From contig DASYHQ010000026.1 of the NCBI GenBank assembly GCA_035998445.1, forward strand, positions 183,898 to 247,897: a stretch of DNA of 64,000 nucleotides, written 5' to 3'. This document shows positions 43,701-52,578 of this stretch, in pieces (positions within the stretch are counted from its first letter, which is position 1; every line of letters starts with the position of its first letter). This DNA comes from Tepidisphaeraceae bacterium (GTDB taxonomy: Bacteria > Planctomycetota > Phycisphaerae > Tepidisphaerales > Tepidisphaeraceae). Below the pieces are notes generated by a model, which searched no databases, was not told the origin of the DNA, and worked only from the letters and a program-made list of their open reading frames with translations. The translations under genes were made by a program, and so were the position numbers.

Positions 43701-46700
43701 GTTGCCACCCTGGCCCGTATAGATCGCAGCACCACCGGTTGCCGGGAGTTCCGGATCGCCACCGTTGGTGTTGAAGTTGTCCGGCGTCTGGCCCTGTGAA
43801 ACGTCAAACGGGTTGGTGCCGAAGTCACCAGCGACGTCGATCAGGCCGATGATGCCGTCGGCACCCTGCTCGTCGATGTTCACTCGGAAGAAGCTGGGCG
43901 TGGGGCTGGCGGTGTCACCAGCGCGGAACGCGCCCATGCCGCGCACGGCCGCGAGATACATGCTGCCGGTCGCGAACGCGTCGAACAGCTGGAGGCTGCC
44001 GTTGATGTGCGCGCTGCTGACGGTGAGGAAACTCGACCGGGCGCGCAGCAGCCCGATGTTGCCCGCGTCGGTCTGGATGTTGAAGTGGCCGAACAGCAAT
44101 TCCGTGGTCTGACCGATCGCAGCCGCATCCACCGCGCGGATGTGGCCCGCCTGAGTGCGGATGTCGTCGCGGCCCGTGAAGTCAAACTGTCCCTCGGCCA
44201 GGTTGTTGATCGGGTCGTAGGAGAAGATGGCGCCGTCCGCAGCGCCGAAGCTGACGCTGGCGCCGGCGAACATGGAGCCAAGGTCGCCAAAGCCGACGCG
44301 GAACGATTCGGCCTCGCGCAGGTTCCAGATGTCGGCCCCGGCCGACACGCCGCCCATCGCGACGTTGCCAACCCGGCGAACATTCAACTGATATGTCCCG
44401 CCAATCAAGGACGTGGAACAGACGAACTTGTAGATGCCTGGCCGATCGGCCGTCACGCGGAACGCCTTGCCTGCGTTCGCGTTCAGGTGAGCGCTGTCGC
44501 TGCTGATGCGCCGGCCATCGGGGTCGTAGACATCGACCCGCCCAGCGACGTTCTGCACGATGATCGTCTGCCCCGCCAACAGACTGACGGCATACGTGTC
44601 CGTCGCGTCGGCGATGCTATCCCGCGTTCCGTTGATGCGGATGAACCCGTTGATGTCGTCGGTGCCGATCGCGTTCAGGTACTGCGGGTTCTCCAGCGTG
44701 TCGTTCCATAGGAACGCGGAATCTGGCGCGTTCGATCCCAACAACCCTTCGAGCAGGTTGAGGCCCGACACGTCAAGTACGTCGTTGGTTGTGGTATTGG
44801 CGTGGTGCTCGTACTCGCGCTGGTCCTCGGCGTCGTAGCCGGGGGCGATGTTCTCGGCCACGAGCGACCCAAGGATCGAGGCGTGTGCCTGGAAGTGACC
44901 GACCTCGCCTTGAATGATCCCGTCGAAGCCAGAAGCGTACTGCTCAACATCGCCGGGCGTTACCCCCGAGATGGTGCCGATGTGCGACTTGACGATCAGG
45001 CTGTTGATGTCGCCGTTGACCGAGAAGTTCCCCTGGCGGCTCGTGGTGCCGAGGTTCGCTCCGTTGATGGCACCGGTCAACAGCAGGCCGTTGTAGTAGG
45101 TGTCGATCGAGCCGCCCAGATTTACGGCACCGGTCATGGTGCCCGCGATGAGCACCTTCCCCATGTTCACGCCCACCGCCGAGGTGAGGCCTGAGGTAAT
45201 GACTGGCTCGCGCGGCAGTTGACCGTAGGTCTCGTCGGGCGCGTACTCGGCCTCGGTGAACGGAATCCAACGAGTCGGCTCGGCCGCGAGCACCCGCCCA
45301 CCGATGTAGACCCGCCCGATGTCAGCCGGGAACGGAATCGGAGCGACCTGAACGGCCGTCTGCAGCGGAACCGTCGACGTGTCCGTGAACGTGTCGAAGA
45401 CGCGACGGGCGCCCTTGATCGATGAGACGACCATGCTGTAGGTCGCGTCCCGGTCGGCCGAGACGATGTGGATGCGGAAAACGTCGGCGTTGGCGAACCG
45501 GCGGACCGAGCTGATGATGACCAACTCGTCGCTGGTCGCATCGACACCGACGAACGCCCCGGTGGCGCCGGTGATCGGGTCGACCACGGTCGGGTTGTAC
45601 GAGAAGCCCTGGATGTCCGAGCCGCGCACCGGATCGTTGGCATCGCTGGGATCGGGCAGCGAGCCGATAACCAATCCCGGCAGGGTACCACCCACCGGTT
45701 GAGTCAGGTCGATTTCAAGCAGCGAAGGATCAATGTCTGCCCCATCGCCACCCCCACCGCCACCACCGTCACCACCCACACCTTCAGCCGTAGCGGTTTC
45801 CGAAGTGGTCAGGAACAACGTTTCCGCAGCGGCGTTCGGATCATCGACACCGACCTCAATGCCGGTGACCACCAGAAGGTTATCACCCTGATACGTGATG
45901 CGCCCCAGGTTCTGCTGCGTGCCGGCGCCGATGTTGATGGACGTCAGGCGGTTGATCGTCTGCACGACCGACGTCTGACCACCGCTGACCACCTGCGTGA
46001 GGTTCGTGGATGCCAGCAGCCGCGCCGTCGTGGGCGTAAGCTGGTCGAACGTGATCGAGTTGACGATGGCCTCGTTCGTCTGCAACTCGTAGCTGCCGTC
46101 CTGCGTCTGGTTCACGAACTGGATGAAGCCGAAGTCGAGGTTGTACGCGGTGACGCTTGCGTTGATGGCGGCGGCGGCGGTGGCCGCGGCGCCCGGGTTG
46201 GTGATCGCGGCGTTGCCGGCCGGCGCAACGTTGACCGAGTACAGCTGCGGACGGGCCGTGGTGCCCGTCTCACCGTCGGGGAAGGTCACGATCGTATCAC
46301 CGTGGACCACGAAGAACAGGTTGCCGCTGATCGGGTCGAACGACGCAGCAGTGACACCGTTGATGGTGCCGCCATTGAAGAACGTCGCGGCACCACCAGG
46401 CGAGAGGATCGAGGGCGTCAGGTCGGCGATAACCGTGCCGACGACGCTCTCGGGGCCCGGGCGCGTATCGCCGGGCAGGTTGTCGAAGCGCACCAGCGCT
46501 GCGCGCTGCACGGTGGCGCCACCGAGGGACTGCTCGAAGACGTTGATGCCGTACATCAGTCCTGCGGGCGTGCTGGCCAGCGCCTGGAAGTTGATATTGT
46601 CGACGCCCTCGTTGTCGAAGAGGATCACGGTCGCCGGGCCACCCAGGATGCCGCCCGGATCGACGATGTCGATGCCGGCCTCGCTGATGCCCGTGATCGG

Positions 46701-47024
46701 GTTGGCCGCGCCAGGCGTACCGAGCAGCTGCGTCCCACCCACACCGCCGACGCCACCCAACACCGACGTGCCGTTCAGCAGGCCGGGGATCTCCGTCAGC
46801 CCCACGTCACCGAACTGCGTCGGGAATGCGCCGACCACTTCCGCAACAATGTTGCCGGTAAGCTTGACGTGCACCTGCGCGCCATCGGGGCGACTATCGG
46901 GACTGGCAAAGATGAACTCATCCCCGCCCGTGAGCGTGATGAAGTACTGGCGCCCCTCCAACGCCTCGATGGTGAATGCTGCAGCGCGAGAAACGGCGGA
47001 GCGGGACGAGCGACGACGACGCAT
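40743..47024 (-). CDS. Giant secreted beta-repeat surface protein with LEPR-XLL-like N-terminus
   Basis: 2093 aa, the largest gene here. The N-terminus MRRRRSSRSAVSRAA then FTIEALEGRQYF resembles the LEPR-XLL motif (LExR) that planctomycete surface proteins carry in place of a standard signal. Residues about 60-760 are mixed beta with an NHL-like/property-list character; about 770-920 includes a PPC-like beta-sandwich (DTYAVSLLAGQTIIVQNVAG); from about 930 on, short repeated strands (INGSIGRI, VNGNIGTIDVRG, IAGNLGSFTVRG) indicate a long right-handed beta-helix. No C-terminal anchor is evident. AGGAGG lies nine bases before the ATG. Probably an adhesin, matrix or S-layer-like protein. Confidence 0.85.
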   Translation of the reverse strand: MRRRRSSRSAVSRAAAFTIEALEGRQYFITLTGGDEFIFASPDSRPDGAQVHVKLTGNIVAEVVGAFPTQFGDVGLTEIPGLLNGTSVLGGVGGVGGTQLLGTPGAANPITGISEAGIDIVDPGGILGGPATVILFDNEGVDNINFQALASTPAGLMYGINVFEQSLGGATVQRAALVRFDNLPGDTRPGPESVVGTVIADLTPSILSPGGAATFFNGGTINGVTAASFDPISGNLFFVVHGDTIVTFPDGETGTTARPQLYSVNVAPAGNAAITNPGAAATAAAAINASVTAYNLDFGFIQFVNQTQDGSYELQTNEAIVNSITFDQLTPTTARLLASTNLTQVVSGGQTSVVQTINRLTSINIGAGTQQNLGRITYQGDNLLVVTGIEVGVDDPNAAAETLFLTTSETATAEGVGGDGGGGGGGDGADIDPSLLEIDLTQPVGGTLPGLVIGSLPDPSDANDPVRGSDIQGFSYNPTVVDPITGATGAFVGVDATSDELVIISSVRRFANADVFRIHIVSADRDATYSMVVSSIKGARRVFDTFTDTSTVPLQTAVQVAPIPFPADIGRVYIGGRVLAAEPTRWIPFTEAEYAPDETYGQLPREPVITSGLTSAVGVNMGKVLIAGTMTGAVNLGGSIDTYYNGLLLTGAINGANLGTTSRQGNFSVNGDINSLIVKSHIGTISGVTPGDVEQYASGFDGIIQGEVGHFQAHASILGSLVAENIAPGYDAEDQREYEHHANTTTNDVLDVSGLNLLEGLLGSNAPDSAFLWNDTLENPQYLNAIGTDDINGFIRINGTRDSIADATDTYAVSLLAGQTIIVQNVAGRVDVYDPDGRRISSDSAHLNANAGKAFRVTADRPGIYKFVCSTSLIGGTYQLNVRRVGNVAMGGVSAGADIWNLREAESFRVGFGDLGSMFAGASVSFGAADGAIFSYDPINNLAEGQFDFTGRDDIRTQAGHIRAVDAAAIGQTTELLFGHFNIQTDAGNIGLLRARSSFLTVSSAHINGSLQLFDAFATGSMYLAAVRGMGAFRAGDTASPTPSFFRVNIDEQGADGIIGLIDVAGDFGTNPFDVSQGQTPDNFNTNGGDPELPATGGAAIYTGQGGNVRYMHVGGAVYQDEFFGIGEPVGERGSNTTFDVGVAREFTDDGGGTIRVTPVGTTTPNPLFDGTDPTIDPLIGPSLTIITYGVRTGGVVLVDASVSGPNVQGVLIEGGAVGGQGVAVEVGNIAIHEVTGAGTPMTLNADGLPILPGGTVRRRERGPLVIDPITGLAVRNNSAIGTPTVPLTVDITGSSRVDVFSIEGRTTPLFSGPDLTTNPGASGGAVTTVQQTVTIGGNFTRIRNNTGGELVTIKVGDLAELDSRGSIGVGQMYEGVALNPLAVLDNSYPYVQQRTGVVADNIGFVTSSRGIGNLIVSGAINTVGANHDGTDESAYFEGVFGPIVATGGNIGYVQVGEGLSPSGSGSVGFSGIYATGIIQTVTNQGLGSDIRGDIISNTEIRTISLSNGSIINSDIEVAATFENGIDFGSAGGTFPGGPGTTLTRPNYVIDNISVRGRGGIIGSQIIASNIDTINVEDGFGIFATEIIGIAGATVNRVTTDGYGLRYNLIQSGANLNLLSARGNGQLLSTERYSPTVRYSETQPVDEYFSTNFDPFFEFPPNLLTDIHAVLGTSASVPVIPGVTDAGIIENTDSRGFRNLGTASAYQIRTRDINALPVTGIEFPTQFNFSRQIGTIVTRDRIDGLLVTTGRIGRFLPASDVFRMDMNVTGNIRSIRINGSLGDNSEIVASGPSGTLSSVYIAGDLDGDIRASSRIGKVYVGGVTTGNVRVDNLTGVNNINSLTSVGGIGAENLTINGSIGRITIGRGSSLLTPGGTLTINGNLAGISVRGGVLDTNVVVNGNIGTIDVRGTLAGDITATGDVKRISVANAEGANTNSVRGDIDIAGNLGSFTVRGGNVISNVNIGGDLGSFSQTNGSVLPLPGGVTPNTFAVGQLLRRFSTTGNVVANLSAGTFGNVTIRGDLGDGVTPITSTANEWSVLSVFGSILTGSSTNVAGTLGSLVVRGNVEAGAIVAAGAIGRKNIGGAVTGTVTP

Positions 47025-47446
47025 GCGGGGTATCCTCCTCAGCCACGATCCATCCGCACGAGATGCGGATCAGGTTGTTCGGGGGCTGAAACGGGGTTGG
47101 TGTGTCCGGGGCGAGAATGCCTCTGTTTGTGCCGGTGTCACTTACCACCCAAGGGTGCAGATTTGGAACTGACGACGCTCTGTCCCGTCGCAAGTTCCGG
47201 CTCCAGGTTGATAGCCCTGTTTCTATCCGTTGCTCCCCCAACTGTCAACGAGAACCCACGTTCACAACAAGCCGTTGATACGGTTCGTCTTATCGGACCT
47301 GTACCGTTTACGAGGCGTCACGGTTTCGGTGAGTTGAGCCGGCGGGCAGGATGGGGGATGTTGGGGTGCAATTCGCGCCCCTGAAACGGCAAGGCCCGGC
47401 GACGCGCGGTCTTGCATTTCCGGCGTCGGTGCCCGACAACGCCTGC
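47025..47446. other. Divergent region upstream of the giant gene and hisA
   Basis: 422 bases with the giant gene's ribosome-binding site (AGGAGG) at the left edge. No repeat family copy and no RNA gene seen. The frame continuing upstream of hisA is not conserved. Confidence 0.5.
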
Positions 47447-48175
47447 ATGCAGATCCTTCCCAGCATCGACCTCCGCGCCGGTCGCGTGGTTCGCCTGAAG
47501 CAAGGCGATTACGGCCAGCAGATCAACTACGACGTCGACCCGTTCGACGTCGCCCGCTCGTTCGCGGCCGCCGGGGCGACGTGGATGCACGTCGTCGATC
47601 TCGATGGTGCCAAAGAGGGTCGGCCGGTTCAGACCGAGCTGGTCGCCCGCCTTGCCAATACCGCCGGGCTGAAGGTGGAGGTGGGCGGTGGCATTCGATC
47701 CGAGGCGGATATCGACGCGTTGCGCGACGCCGGCGTGGAGCGCGTGGTCGTCGGGACGGCGGCGCTGGAGAAGTGGGATTGGTTTGCCAAGCTGGTGGCA
47801 AACCCGCGATACCATGGCCGAATCGTGCTGGCGCTGGACGCCAAGGACGGTGTCGTGGCGACGCGCGGCTGGACGCAGCTGTCCGGCCGGCTGGCCGTCG
47901 ACGTCGCCCGCGACGTCTCCGATTGGCCACTGGCCGCCCTGCTTTACACCGACGTCGCCAAGGACGGCATGCTGACCGGCCCCAATTTCCAGCAGACCCG
48001 CGCGATCGCCGAGGCCGGCAAGGTGCCAGTGATCGCCAGTGGTGGCGTGGGGGATATTGACCACGTGCAGACACTGACCACCCTGCCAGTCTGGGGCGCA
48101 ATCGTCGGCCGTAGCCTGTACGAAGGGAAGGTTGATCTGGTCGAGGCGGTAAAGGTAGCTTCGGAAACGCGTTAG
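47447..48175 (+). CDS. hisA: HisA, ProFAR isomerase of histidine synthesis
   Basis: 242 aa (beta/alpha)8 isomerase, fourth step of histidine biosynthesis. Catalytic Asp in ILPSIDLRAGRVVRLKQGDY, phosphate-binding VGGGIRSEADIDAL, second catalytic Asp in LALDAKDG, and the closing IVGRSLYEGKV fit HisA and not HisF. Start at 47447 gives the usual length. No other his gene is adjacent. Confidence 0.95.
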   Translation: MQILPSIDLRAGRVVRLKQGDYGQQINYDVDPFDVARSFAAAGATWMHVVDLDGAKEGRPVQTELVARLANTAGLKVEVGGGIRSEADIDALRDAGVERVVVGTAALEKWDWFAKLVANPRYHGRIVLALDAKDGVVATRGWTQLSGRLAVDVARDVSDWPLAALLYTDVAKDGMLTGPNFQQTRAIAEAGKVPVIASGGVGDIDHVQTLTTLPVWGAIVGRSLYEGKVDLVEAVKVASETR

Positions 48176-48220
48176 GCACTGTCTGCGGGATCAAGTTCTG
48201 CCATCCAAGGCTCAAAGTGT

Positions 48221-48313
48221 CATCCCAGTGGGAGCCTAGGCGACCTGAGGGACCTCGAACGGCCTTGAGTTGCTGGGATAGTCGAGATCCCTCCCATCGC
48301 CCCCATCGGTCAC
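48221..48313. repeat. Degenerate repeat R2
   Basis: R2 copy with altered right side (CATCGCCCCCATCGGTCAC in place of GGGATGAC) and shorter centre, between hisA and the small CTG-start gene. Confidence 0.65.
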
Positions 48314-48377
48314 CACGCCCCCTTCACCTCCGCGATCTCTTCCATTACCCTGTCGGCGCCCTTGGAAGGAGAACCCC

Positions 48378-48593
48378 CTGAAGACGAAGGATATCGGCCG
48401 GCTGTTCATCGACCGGTTTGGCGTGCGACTGTCAGAGCCCATGTGCGACTACGTCACCCGGCGGTTGCGCGCGGGCCAACCCATGCCCGACCTGCTCGCA
48501 ATCATGGGTGGCGACGCCCGCACCGGCACCCCAATGCGCTACTTCGCCCCGACGGCACCGCTGTTGACCGACGAAGAACCGAAGCTGGCGTGA
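48378..48593 (+). CDS. Small protein with probable CTG start
   Basis: 71 aa read from CTG at 48378, with AAGGAG ending seven bases earlier. No ATG, GTG or TTG is in frame near this site, so a start-codon search misses it; the first internal ATG (48441) would drop 21 residues. The product (KTKDIGRLFIDRFGVRLSEP, later MGGDARTGTPMRYFAP) has no membrane segment and I do not recognise it. In this frame the codons have the strong third-position G/C of neighbouring genes; the competing frame gives an Arg/His-rich shadow. Confidence 0.6.
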   Translation: MKTKDIGRLFIDRFGVRLSEPMCDYVTRRLRAGQPMPDLLAIMGGDARTGTPMRYFAPTAPLLTDEEPKLA

Positions 48594-48619
48594 GGTCCTC
48601 TAAAAAAATGTGACGACGC

Positions 48620-48700
48620 GTCATCCTGAGGTACGCCGAAGGATCTCTTCCGTCCCACGCGCAGAAGGAGAGGAGATCCTTCGGCGTACCTCAGGATGAC
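48620..48700. repeat. Intergenic repeat R4
   Basis: Complete R4 copy with arms GTCATCCTGAGGTACGCCGA and TCGGCGTACCTCAGGATGAC, ahead of the GHMP kinase. Confidence 0.85.
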
Positions 48701-48757
48701 GATCATTTGCACGGTCGAACGTACGAATCAATCCAACACTTGCACGGAAAACTTCCC

Positions 48758-49759
48758 ATGATTTACACCGGTACCGCCCACGCTCGCGCTGGCCTTGTTG
48801 GCAACCCGTCCGACGGGTATTTCGGCAAGACGATCTCGTTCATCATCCGAAACTTCAGCGCCACCGTGACCCTCTGGGACAGCCCCCACTTCGAAATCCT
48901 GCCCACGCACGGCGACCTGGCCCGCTACGACTCGGTGAAGGCGTTCTTGCGCGATCAGAAGTTGTTCGGCTACTACGGTGGCATGCGGTTGATGAAGGCG
49001 AGCGTCCGGCGGTTCCACGACCACTTCGCCAAGCAGAACGTGCCGCTGCGCGATGGGAACTTCACGATGCAGTTCAACAGCGACATCCCGCGGCTCGTCG
49101 GGCTGTCGGGCAGCAGCGGCATCGTGGTCGCGACGTTCCGGGCGCTGATAAAGTTCTACAACGTCGAGATCGCCAAGGAGGTCATGCCCGGCCTGGTGCT
49201 GTCGGTCGAGCGCGACGAACTGGGCATCACCGCCGGCCTGCAGGACCGCGTGATCCAGACCTACGAGGGCCTGGTGCACATGAACTTCGACCGCAAGCTG
49301 CTCGAGTCGCGCGGCTACGGCGAGTACACGTACCTTCAACCGAAACCCATGCCTCCGTTGTACGTCGCCTACGACGCCGAGCGCGCCGAGATTTCCGACG
49401 TCACTCATCGCAACCTGAAAGCACTGTGGGAGAAAGGCGACCCGACGGTCGTCGGCGCCATGGACAAGCTGCGCGCCTTAGTGGACCGCGGGCAGTCGGC
49501 GATCAAGGCGGGCGACTGGGACGAACTGCACAAGGTGACAAACGAGAACTTCGAGATCCGCAAGACCATCATGCCGATCGCGATGGAGAACCAACGCATG
49601 ATCGACGTCGCCCGCAGCGTCGGCGCCAGCGCCAAGTTCGCCGGCAGCGGCGGCGCGATCTGCGGTGTCTATCACGGCGAGAAGCAGTACAACGACCTCG
49701 TGGCCGCGCTCGGCGAGATCAAGTGCAGCGTGCTGAAGCCCGTGGTGTATGAGGATTAG
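48758..49759 (+). CDS. GHMP kinase, glucuronokinase-like
   Basis: 333 aa small-molecule kinase. N-terminal HARAGLVGNPSDGYFGKTIS is close to plant glucuronokinase; the ATP loop is GLSGSSGIVVATFRA (a variant of PxxxGLGSSAA) and the C-terminal KFAGSGGAICGVY is motif 3. It would phosphorylate the anomeric carbon of glucuronic acid or a related sugar for UDP-sugar salvage. Substrate is inferred from motif resemblance only. Start at MIYTGTAHA (48758). Confidence 0.8.
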   Translation: MIYTGTAHARAGLVGNPSDGYFGKTISFIIRNFSATVTLWDSPHFEILPTHGDLARYDSVKAFLRDQKLFGYYGGMRLMKASVRRFHDHFAKQNVPLRDGNFTMQFNSDIPRLVGLSGSSGIVVATFRALIKFYNVEIAKEVMPGLVLSVERDELGITAGLQDRVIQTYEGLVHMNFDRKLLESRGYGEYTYLQPKPMPPLYVAYDAERAEISDVTHRNLKALWEKGDPTVVGAMDKLRALVDRGQSAIKAGDWDELHKVTNENFEIRKTIMPIAMENQRMIDVARSVGASAKFAGSGGAICGVYHGEKQYNDLVAALGEIKCSVLKPVVYED

Positions 49760-49875
49760 GAAGGTCGGATACGTGCTTCACTGATTCCACTGACCGATGC
49801 GCGTCAACTGCAAAATGTCTTCCAAAAGGGAGCCCACAGGCTGGCGGACACAACCTCTTGGTTGATCTGGGACGT

Positions 49876-49978
49876 GTCATCCCGATGCGAGCCTTGGCGA
49901 CCTGACCCATCTCCCAAGGCGGAGAACCGTCCGTGGTTCGAGATCCCTCAGGTCGCCTTAGGCTCCCCTCGGGATGAC
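49876..49978. repeat. Intergenic repeat R2
   Basis: Complete R2 copy between convergent GHMP kinase and FHA genes, ending CCCCTCGGGATGAC. Confidence 0.85.
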
Positions 49979-50020
49979 AGTCGATTGGCCCACCGGCTTC
50001 ATTGCTAAATCGCGAGCTCC

Positions 50021-50782
50021 CTACGCCACCGGCACGCTGGTGCGGCTCGTAGGGCGGGTGATCTTCGACCAGGCGCGCTTCACCGTGGCGCGCAAGCCGC
50101 GCCACGCGCGGCCGCCGGTCTTCAGGTTCGTGTGAATCGTCATGTCGATCGGCGAGTTCGGACGCGGCTTGTGTTCCCACGTCTCGTTCGGTGACGCTTC
50201 CAGCGCAACGGACTGCCGTGCCTCGGCGTAAATGCTTTCCCAACTGTTCGACGAGTCGGCCAACAGCATCTCCTGCGCCTGGTCTGCACCCTTGGCGACG
50301 GGACGAGGCTTGGGGGTCGGGCGCGCGTTCTGGTCGCGCTGCTCGCGGCCTAGTGGAATGACCTTCGGGATATCGGCGATGATCTCGTCGGCCTCCACTG
50401 GGGGCTTGAACTCGAAGCCCGCCATGGTGCCGGCGAGCGCCTCCACCGGGTCGGCGGGCCGCTCGCGTTTGGCCGGGGCCGCCGGGGCGTCGGCGATGTC
50501 GCCGGCGAAGAAGTTGACCTTCGTCCGCCCGATGCGGATCGTCTGGCCGTCCTCCAGTTTGAACTGCTTTACCTTGGCGCCGGCCACGATCGTGCCGTTC
50601 TTGCTATCGAGGTCCGTCACCACCCATTGGCCATCCACCTGTTCCAGCCGGCAATGCTTGCGCGACAGCAGGATATCGCGAATGGAAACATCGCAGTCCG
50701 GCGAACGCCCGATCGTCACTGGCCCACCCAGCGCTTGCCGTTCGAACTCACCGATTTTGTCACTGATGATGAGGTACGCCAT
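50021..50782 (-). CDS. FHA-domain protein
   Basis: 253 aa. Residues 1-95 are a forkhead-associated phosphothreonine-binding domain: VTIGRSPDCDVSI, LSRKHCRLE with the conserved Ser/His, and DLDSKNGTIV. The rest is low-complexity and basic, with a conserved-looking WESIYAEARQSVALEA and a basic end. Likely binds a phosphorylated partner of a Ser/Thr kinase; no kinase gene is in the window. Monocistronic. Confidence 0.9.
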   Translation of the reverse strand: MAYLIISDKIGEFERQALGGPVTIGRSPDCDVSIRDILLSRKHCRLEQVDGQWVVTDLDSKNGTIVAGAKVKQFKLEDGQTIRIGRTKVNFFAGDIADAPAAPAKRERPADPVEALAGTMAGFEFKPPVEADEIIADIPKVIPLGREQRDQNARPTPKPRPVAKGADQAQEMLLADSSNSWESIYAEARQSVALEASPNETWEHKPRPNSPIDMTIHTNLKTGGRAWRGLRATVKRAWSKITRPTSRTSVPVA

Positions 50783-51213
50783 GACGCTACAGATAATATC
50801 GGCCCTTCGGCGAATCGGACGGCAAACTTTGTCGAAACCTCGCCTGCCGATGAGGCTACCGATGTAAGCTACGCATCTTAAATCGCTTGCGCTGGCAGGT
50901 CAGGTCTAATAAATTTCGTTCAGCAAGATGTTAGGAAAGGTGCGGGTTGGGCGCAAGGCTGGCAGACGAAACCCTCCCGCCTCGCGCGCTGTTGTCATCC
51001 CGAGCGGAGTGGTAGCGACTCGGGGGATTTCCCATGGTCGAGCATCGTCCGACTGGACAGATCCCTCAGGTCGCTACCGCTCCCTTTGGGATGACATACC
51101 GCTTGTTGGCGATCACACATCGGTTTTGTCCGCCAGCCTTTGGTCGACGAAACCGCAAGCGATGCTCTCACCATCTTGACACGCGCCGCGATAAGCGATG
51201 CACTGAGCGACCG
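50783..51213. repeat. Divergent gap with repeat R2 (50994-51095)
   Basis: The complete R2 copy reads GTCATCCCGAGCGGAGTGG to CCTTTGGGATGAC and has GCGACTCGGGGGATTTCC in its left inner arm. The rest holds the FHA and lpxB promoters without anything recognisable. Confidence 0.75.
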
Positions 51214-52350
51214 ATGTCCAGACGCGTCTTCCTTTCCGTCGCCGAGGTCAGTGGCGACCAGCACGCCGCCCAGCTCATCCATAGCCTGCGCCAGCTCGAA
51301 TCTTCGATCGAGATCGAAGCGATCGGCGGCCCGCTCATGCGCAAGGCTGGCTGCAAGGTGCTGCATGAGACCGTCGCCAATGCCGCGATGGGCATGGGTG
51401 GAGTTGGACGCTATTTCGAGCTAAAAAAGGTGCTTAAACAGGTGGAAACCCACCTTTTGGCCAATCGGCCAAGCATCATGATCGGCGTCGACTCCCCGAG
51501 CATGAACTTCCACTTCGCGGCGCTGGCGAGGCGGTTGGGCGTGCCGTTTTTGCAGTATGTCGCGCCGCAGGTCTGGGCGTGGCGCGAGGGGCGCGTGAAG
51601 AAGATCGCCCGCACGATCGACCGCGTCGCCTGCATCCTTCCGTTCGAGGAGGCGTACTTTCGCGGCAAGGGGGTGAACGCGACGTTCGTCGGTCACCCGT
51701 TGTTCGATGAGCTGCCCGCCGACCGTGGCCAACCGTTTGAGACGAAGTTCCCCAGCCGCCCCCCCATCGTCGGTCTGCTGCCCGGCTCGCGGCGCGGTGA
51801 GGCGGTGAACCATTACGCCGCCATGCTGGAGATGGCGACGCGCATCCGGCAGGTTTTCCCCAAGGCGCGGTTCGTCACCCCCACCGTCGATGCGACGCAC
51901 GAGATCGTGACGCAACTGGCGAAGGGGCGCGCCGATGTGACGGTCGAGCAGGACGCGTTCGACCGCCTGGTGCCGCAGTGCGACCTCTGCATCACCGCCA
52001 GCGGCACCGCAACGCTGCACGTCGCGGGGTACGGCGTGCCGATGGTCATCATGTACCGCGGTGGCAGTCGGCTGACGTATTACGGCATCGCGCAGTGGCT
52101 GATCATCACCAAGAAGTTCGCGCTGGTGAACCTGCTGGCCGACCCGGACGAATGGGTCGCTCCCGAGTTCATCCCCTGGTTCGACGACCCCGAACCCGTC
52201 GCCGCCTCCGCCATCGACTTCCTGCAAAACCCGGACAAGCTCAAGGCCCAGCACGACCGCCTGCTGCGCCTCATCAAAGACCTCGACCGCCCCGGCGCGA
52301 GCATGAACGTCGCGAAGATCGCGTTCGAGATGATGGAGAAGAAGGGCTAA
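51214..52350 (+). CDS. lpxB: LpxB, lipid-A-disaccharide synthase
   Basis: 378 aa GT19 glycosyltransferase that joins UDP-2,3-diacyl-GlcN and lipid X at the inner membrane. SVAEVSGDQHAAQLI at the N-terminus, GGVGRYFELKKVLKQ, GVDSPSMNFHFA, YVAPQVWAWREGRVKKI, LLPGSRRGE and TASGTATLHVAGYGVPMVIMYR are diagnostic. Implies an outer membrane with lipid A. Start ATG at 51214; the upstream frame passes through the R2 element. Confidence 0.95.
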   Translation: MSRRVFLSVAEVSGDQHAAQLIHSLRQLESSIEIEAIGGPLMRKAGCKVLHETVANAAMGMGGVGRYFELKKVLKQVETHLLANRPSIMIGVDSPSMNFHFAALARRLGVPFLQYVAPQVWAWREGRVKKIARTIDRVACILPFEEAYFRGKGVNATFVGHPLFDELPADRGQPFETKFPSRPPIVGLLPGSRRGEAVNHYAAMLEMATRIRQVFPKARFVTPTVDATHEIVTQLAKGRADVTVEQDAFDRLVPQCDLCITASGTATLHVAGYGVPMVIMYRGGSRLTYYGIAQWLIITKKFALVNLLADPDEWVAPEFIPWFDDPEPVAASAIDFLQNPDKLKAQHDRLLRLIKDLDRPGASMNVAKIAFEMMEKKG

Positions 52351-52422
52351 CCACGACTGCGCGAAGACACGAAGAAGTGCGGGTTTATGTGGTGTTATGA
52401 CGCGACGAAGTGATGCTAATCC

Positions 52423-52503
52423 GTCATCTTGAGGTACTCTGAAGGATCTCCCTCCGTATTCGCTTCGGGAAGGAAGAGATCCTTCGGAGTACCTCAGGAT
52501 GAC
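52423..52503. repeat. Intergenic repeat R4 (lpxB-tsaE gap)
   Basis: Complete R4 copy; the frame running through it explains an apparent 50-residue N-terminal extension of tsaE. Confidence 0.85.
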
Positions 52504-52578
52504 GAGGTTCTTCCAACTGAATCGCTCCGTCCTATTCGCGTTTCACTCCGTGTCTTCGTAGTTCAACTAAACTCCAAG

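Noticed and set aside
45468..47384. Long plus-strand open frames opposite the giant surface-protein gene (also 40737-42143)
   Set aside because: They lie antisense to a real gene, are rich in Arg, Asp and Val with no domain, and follow from the high GC content.
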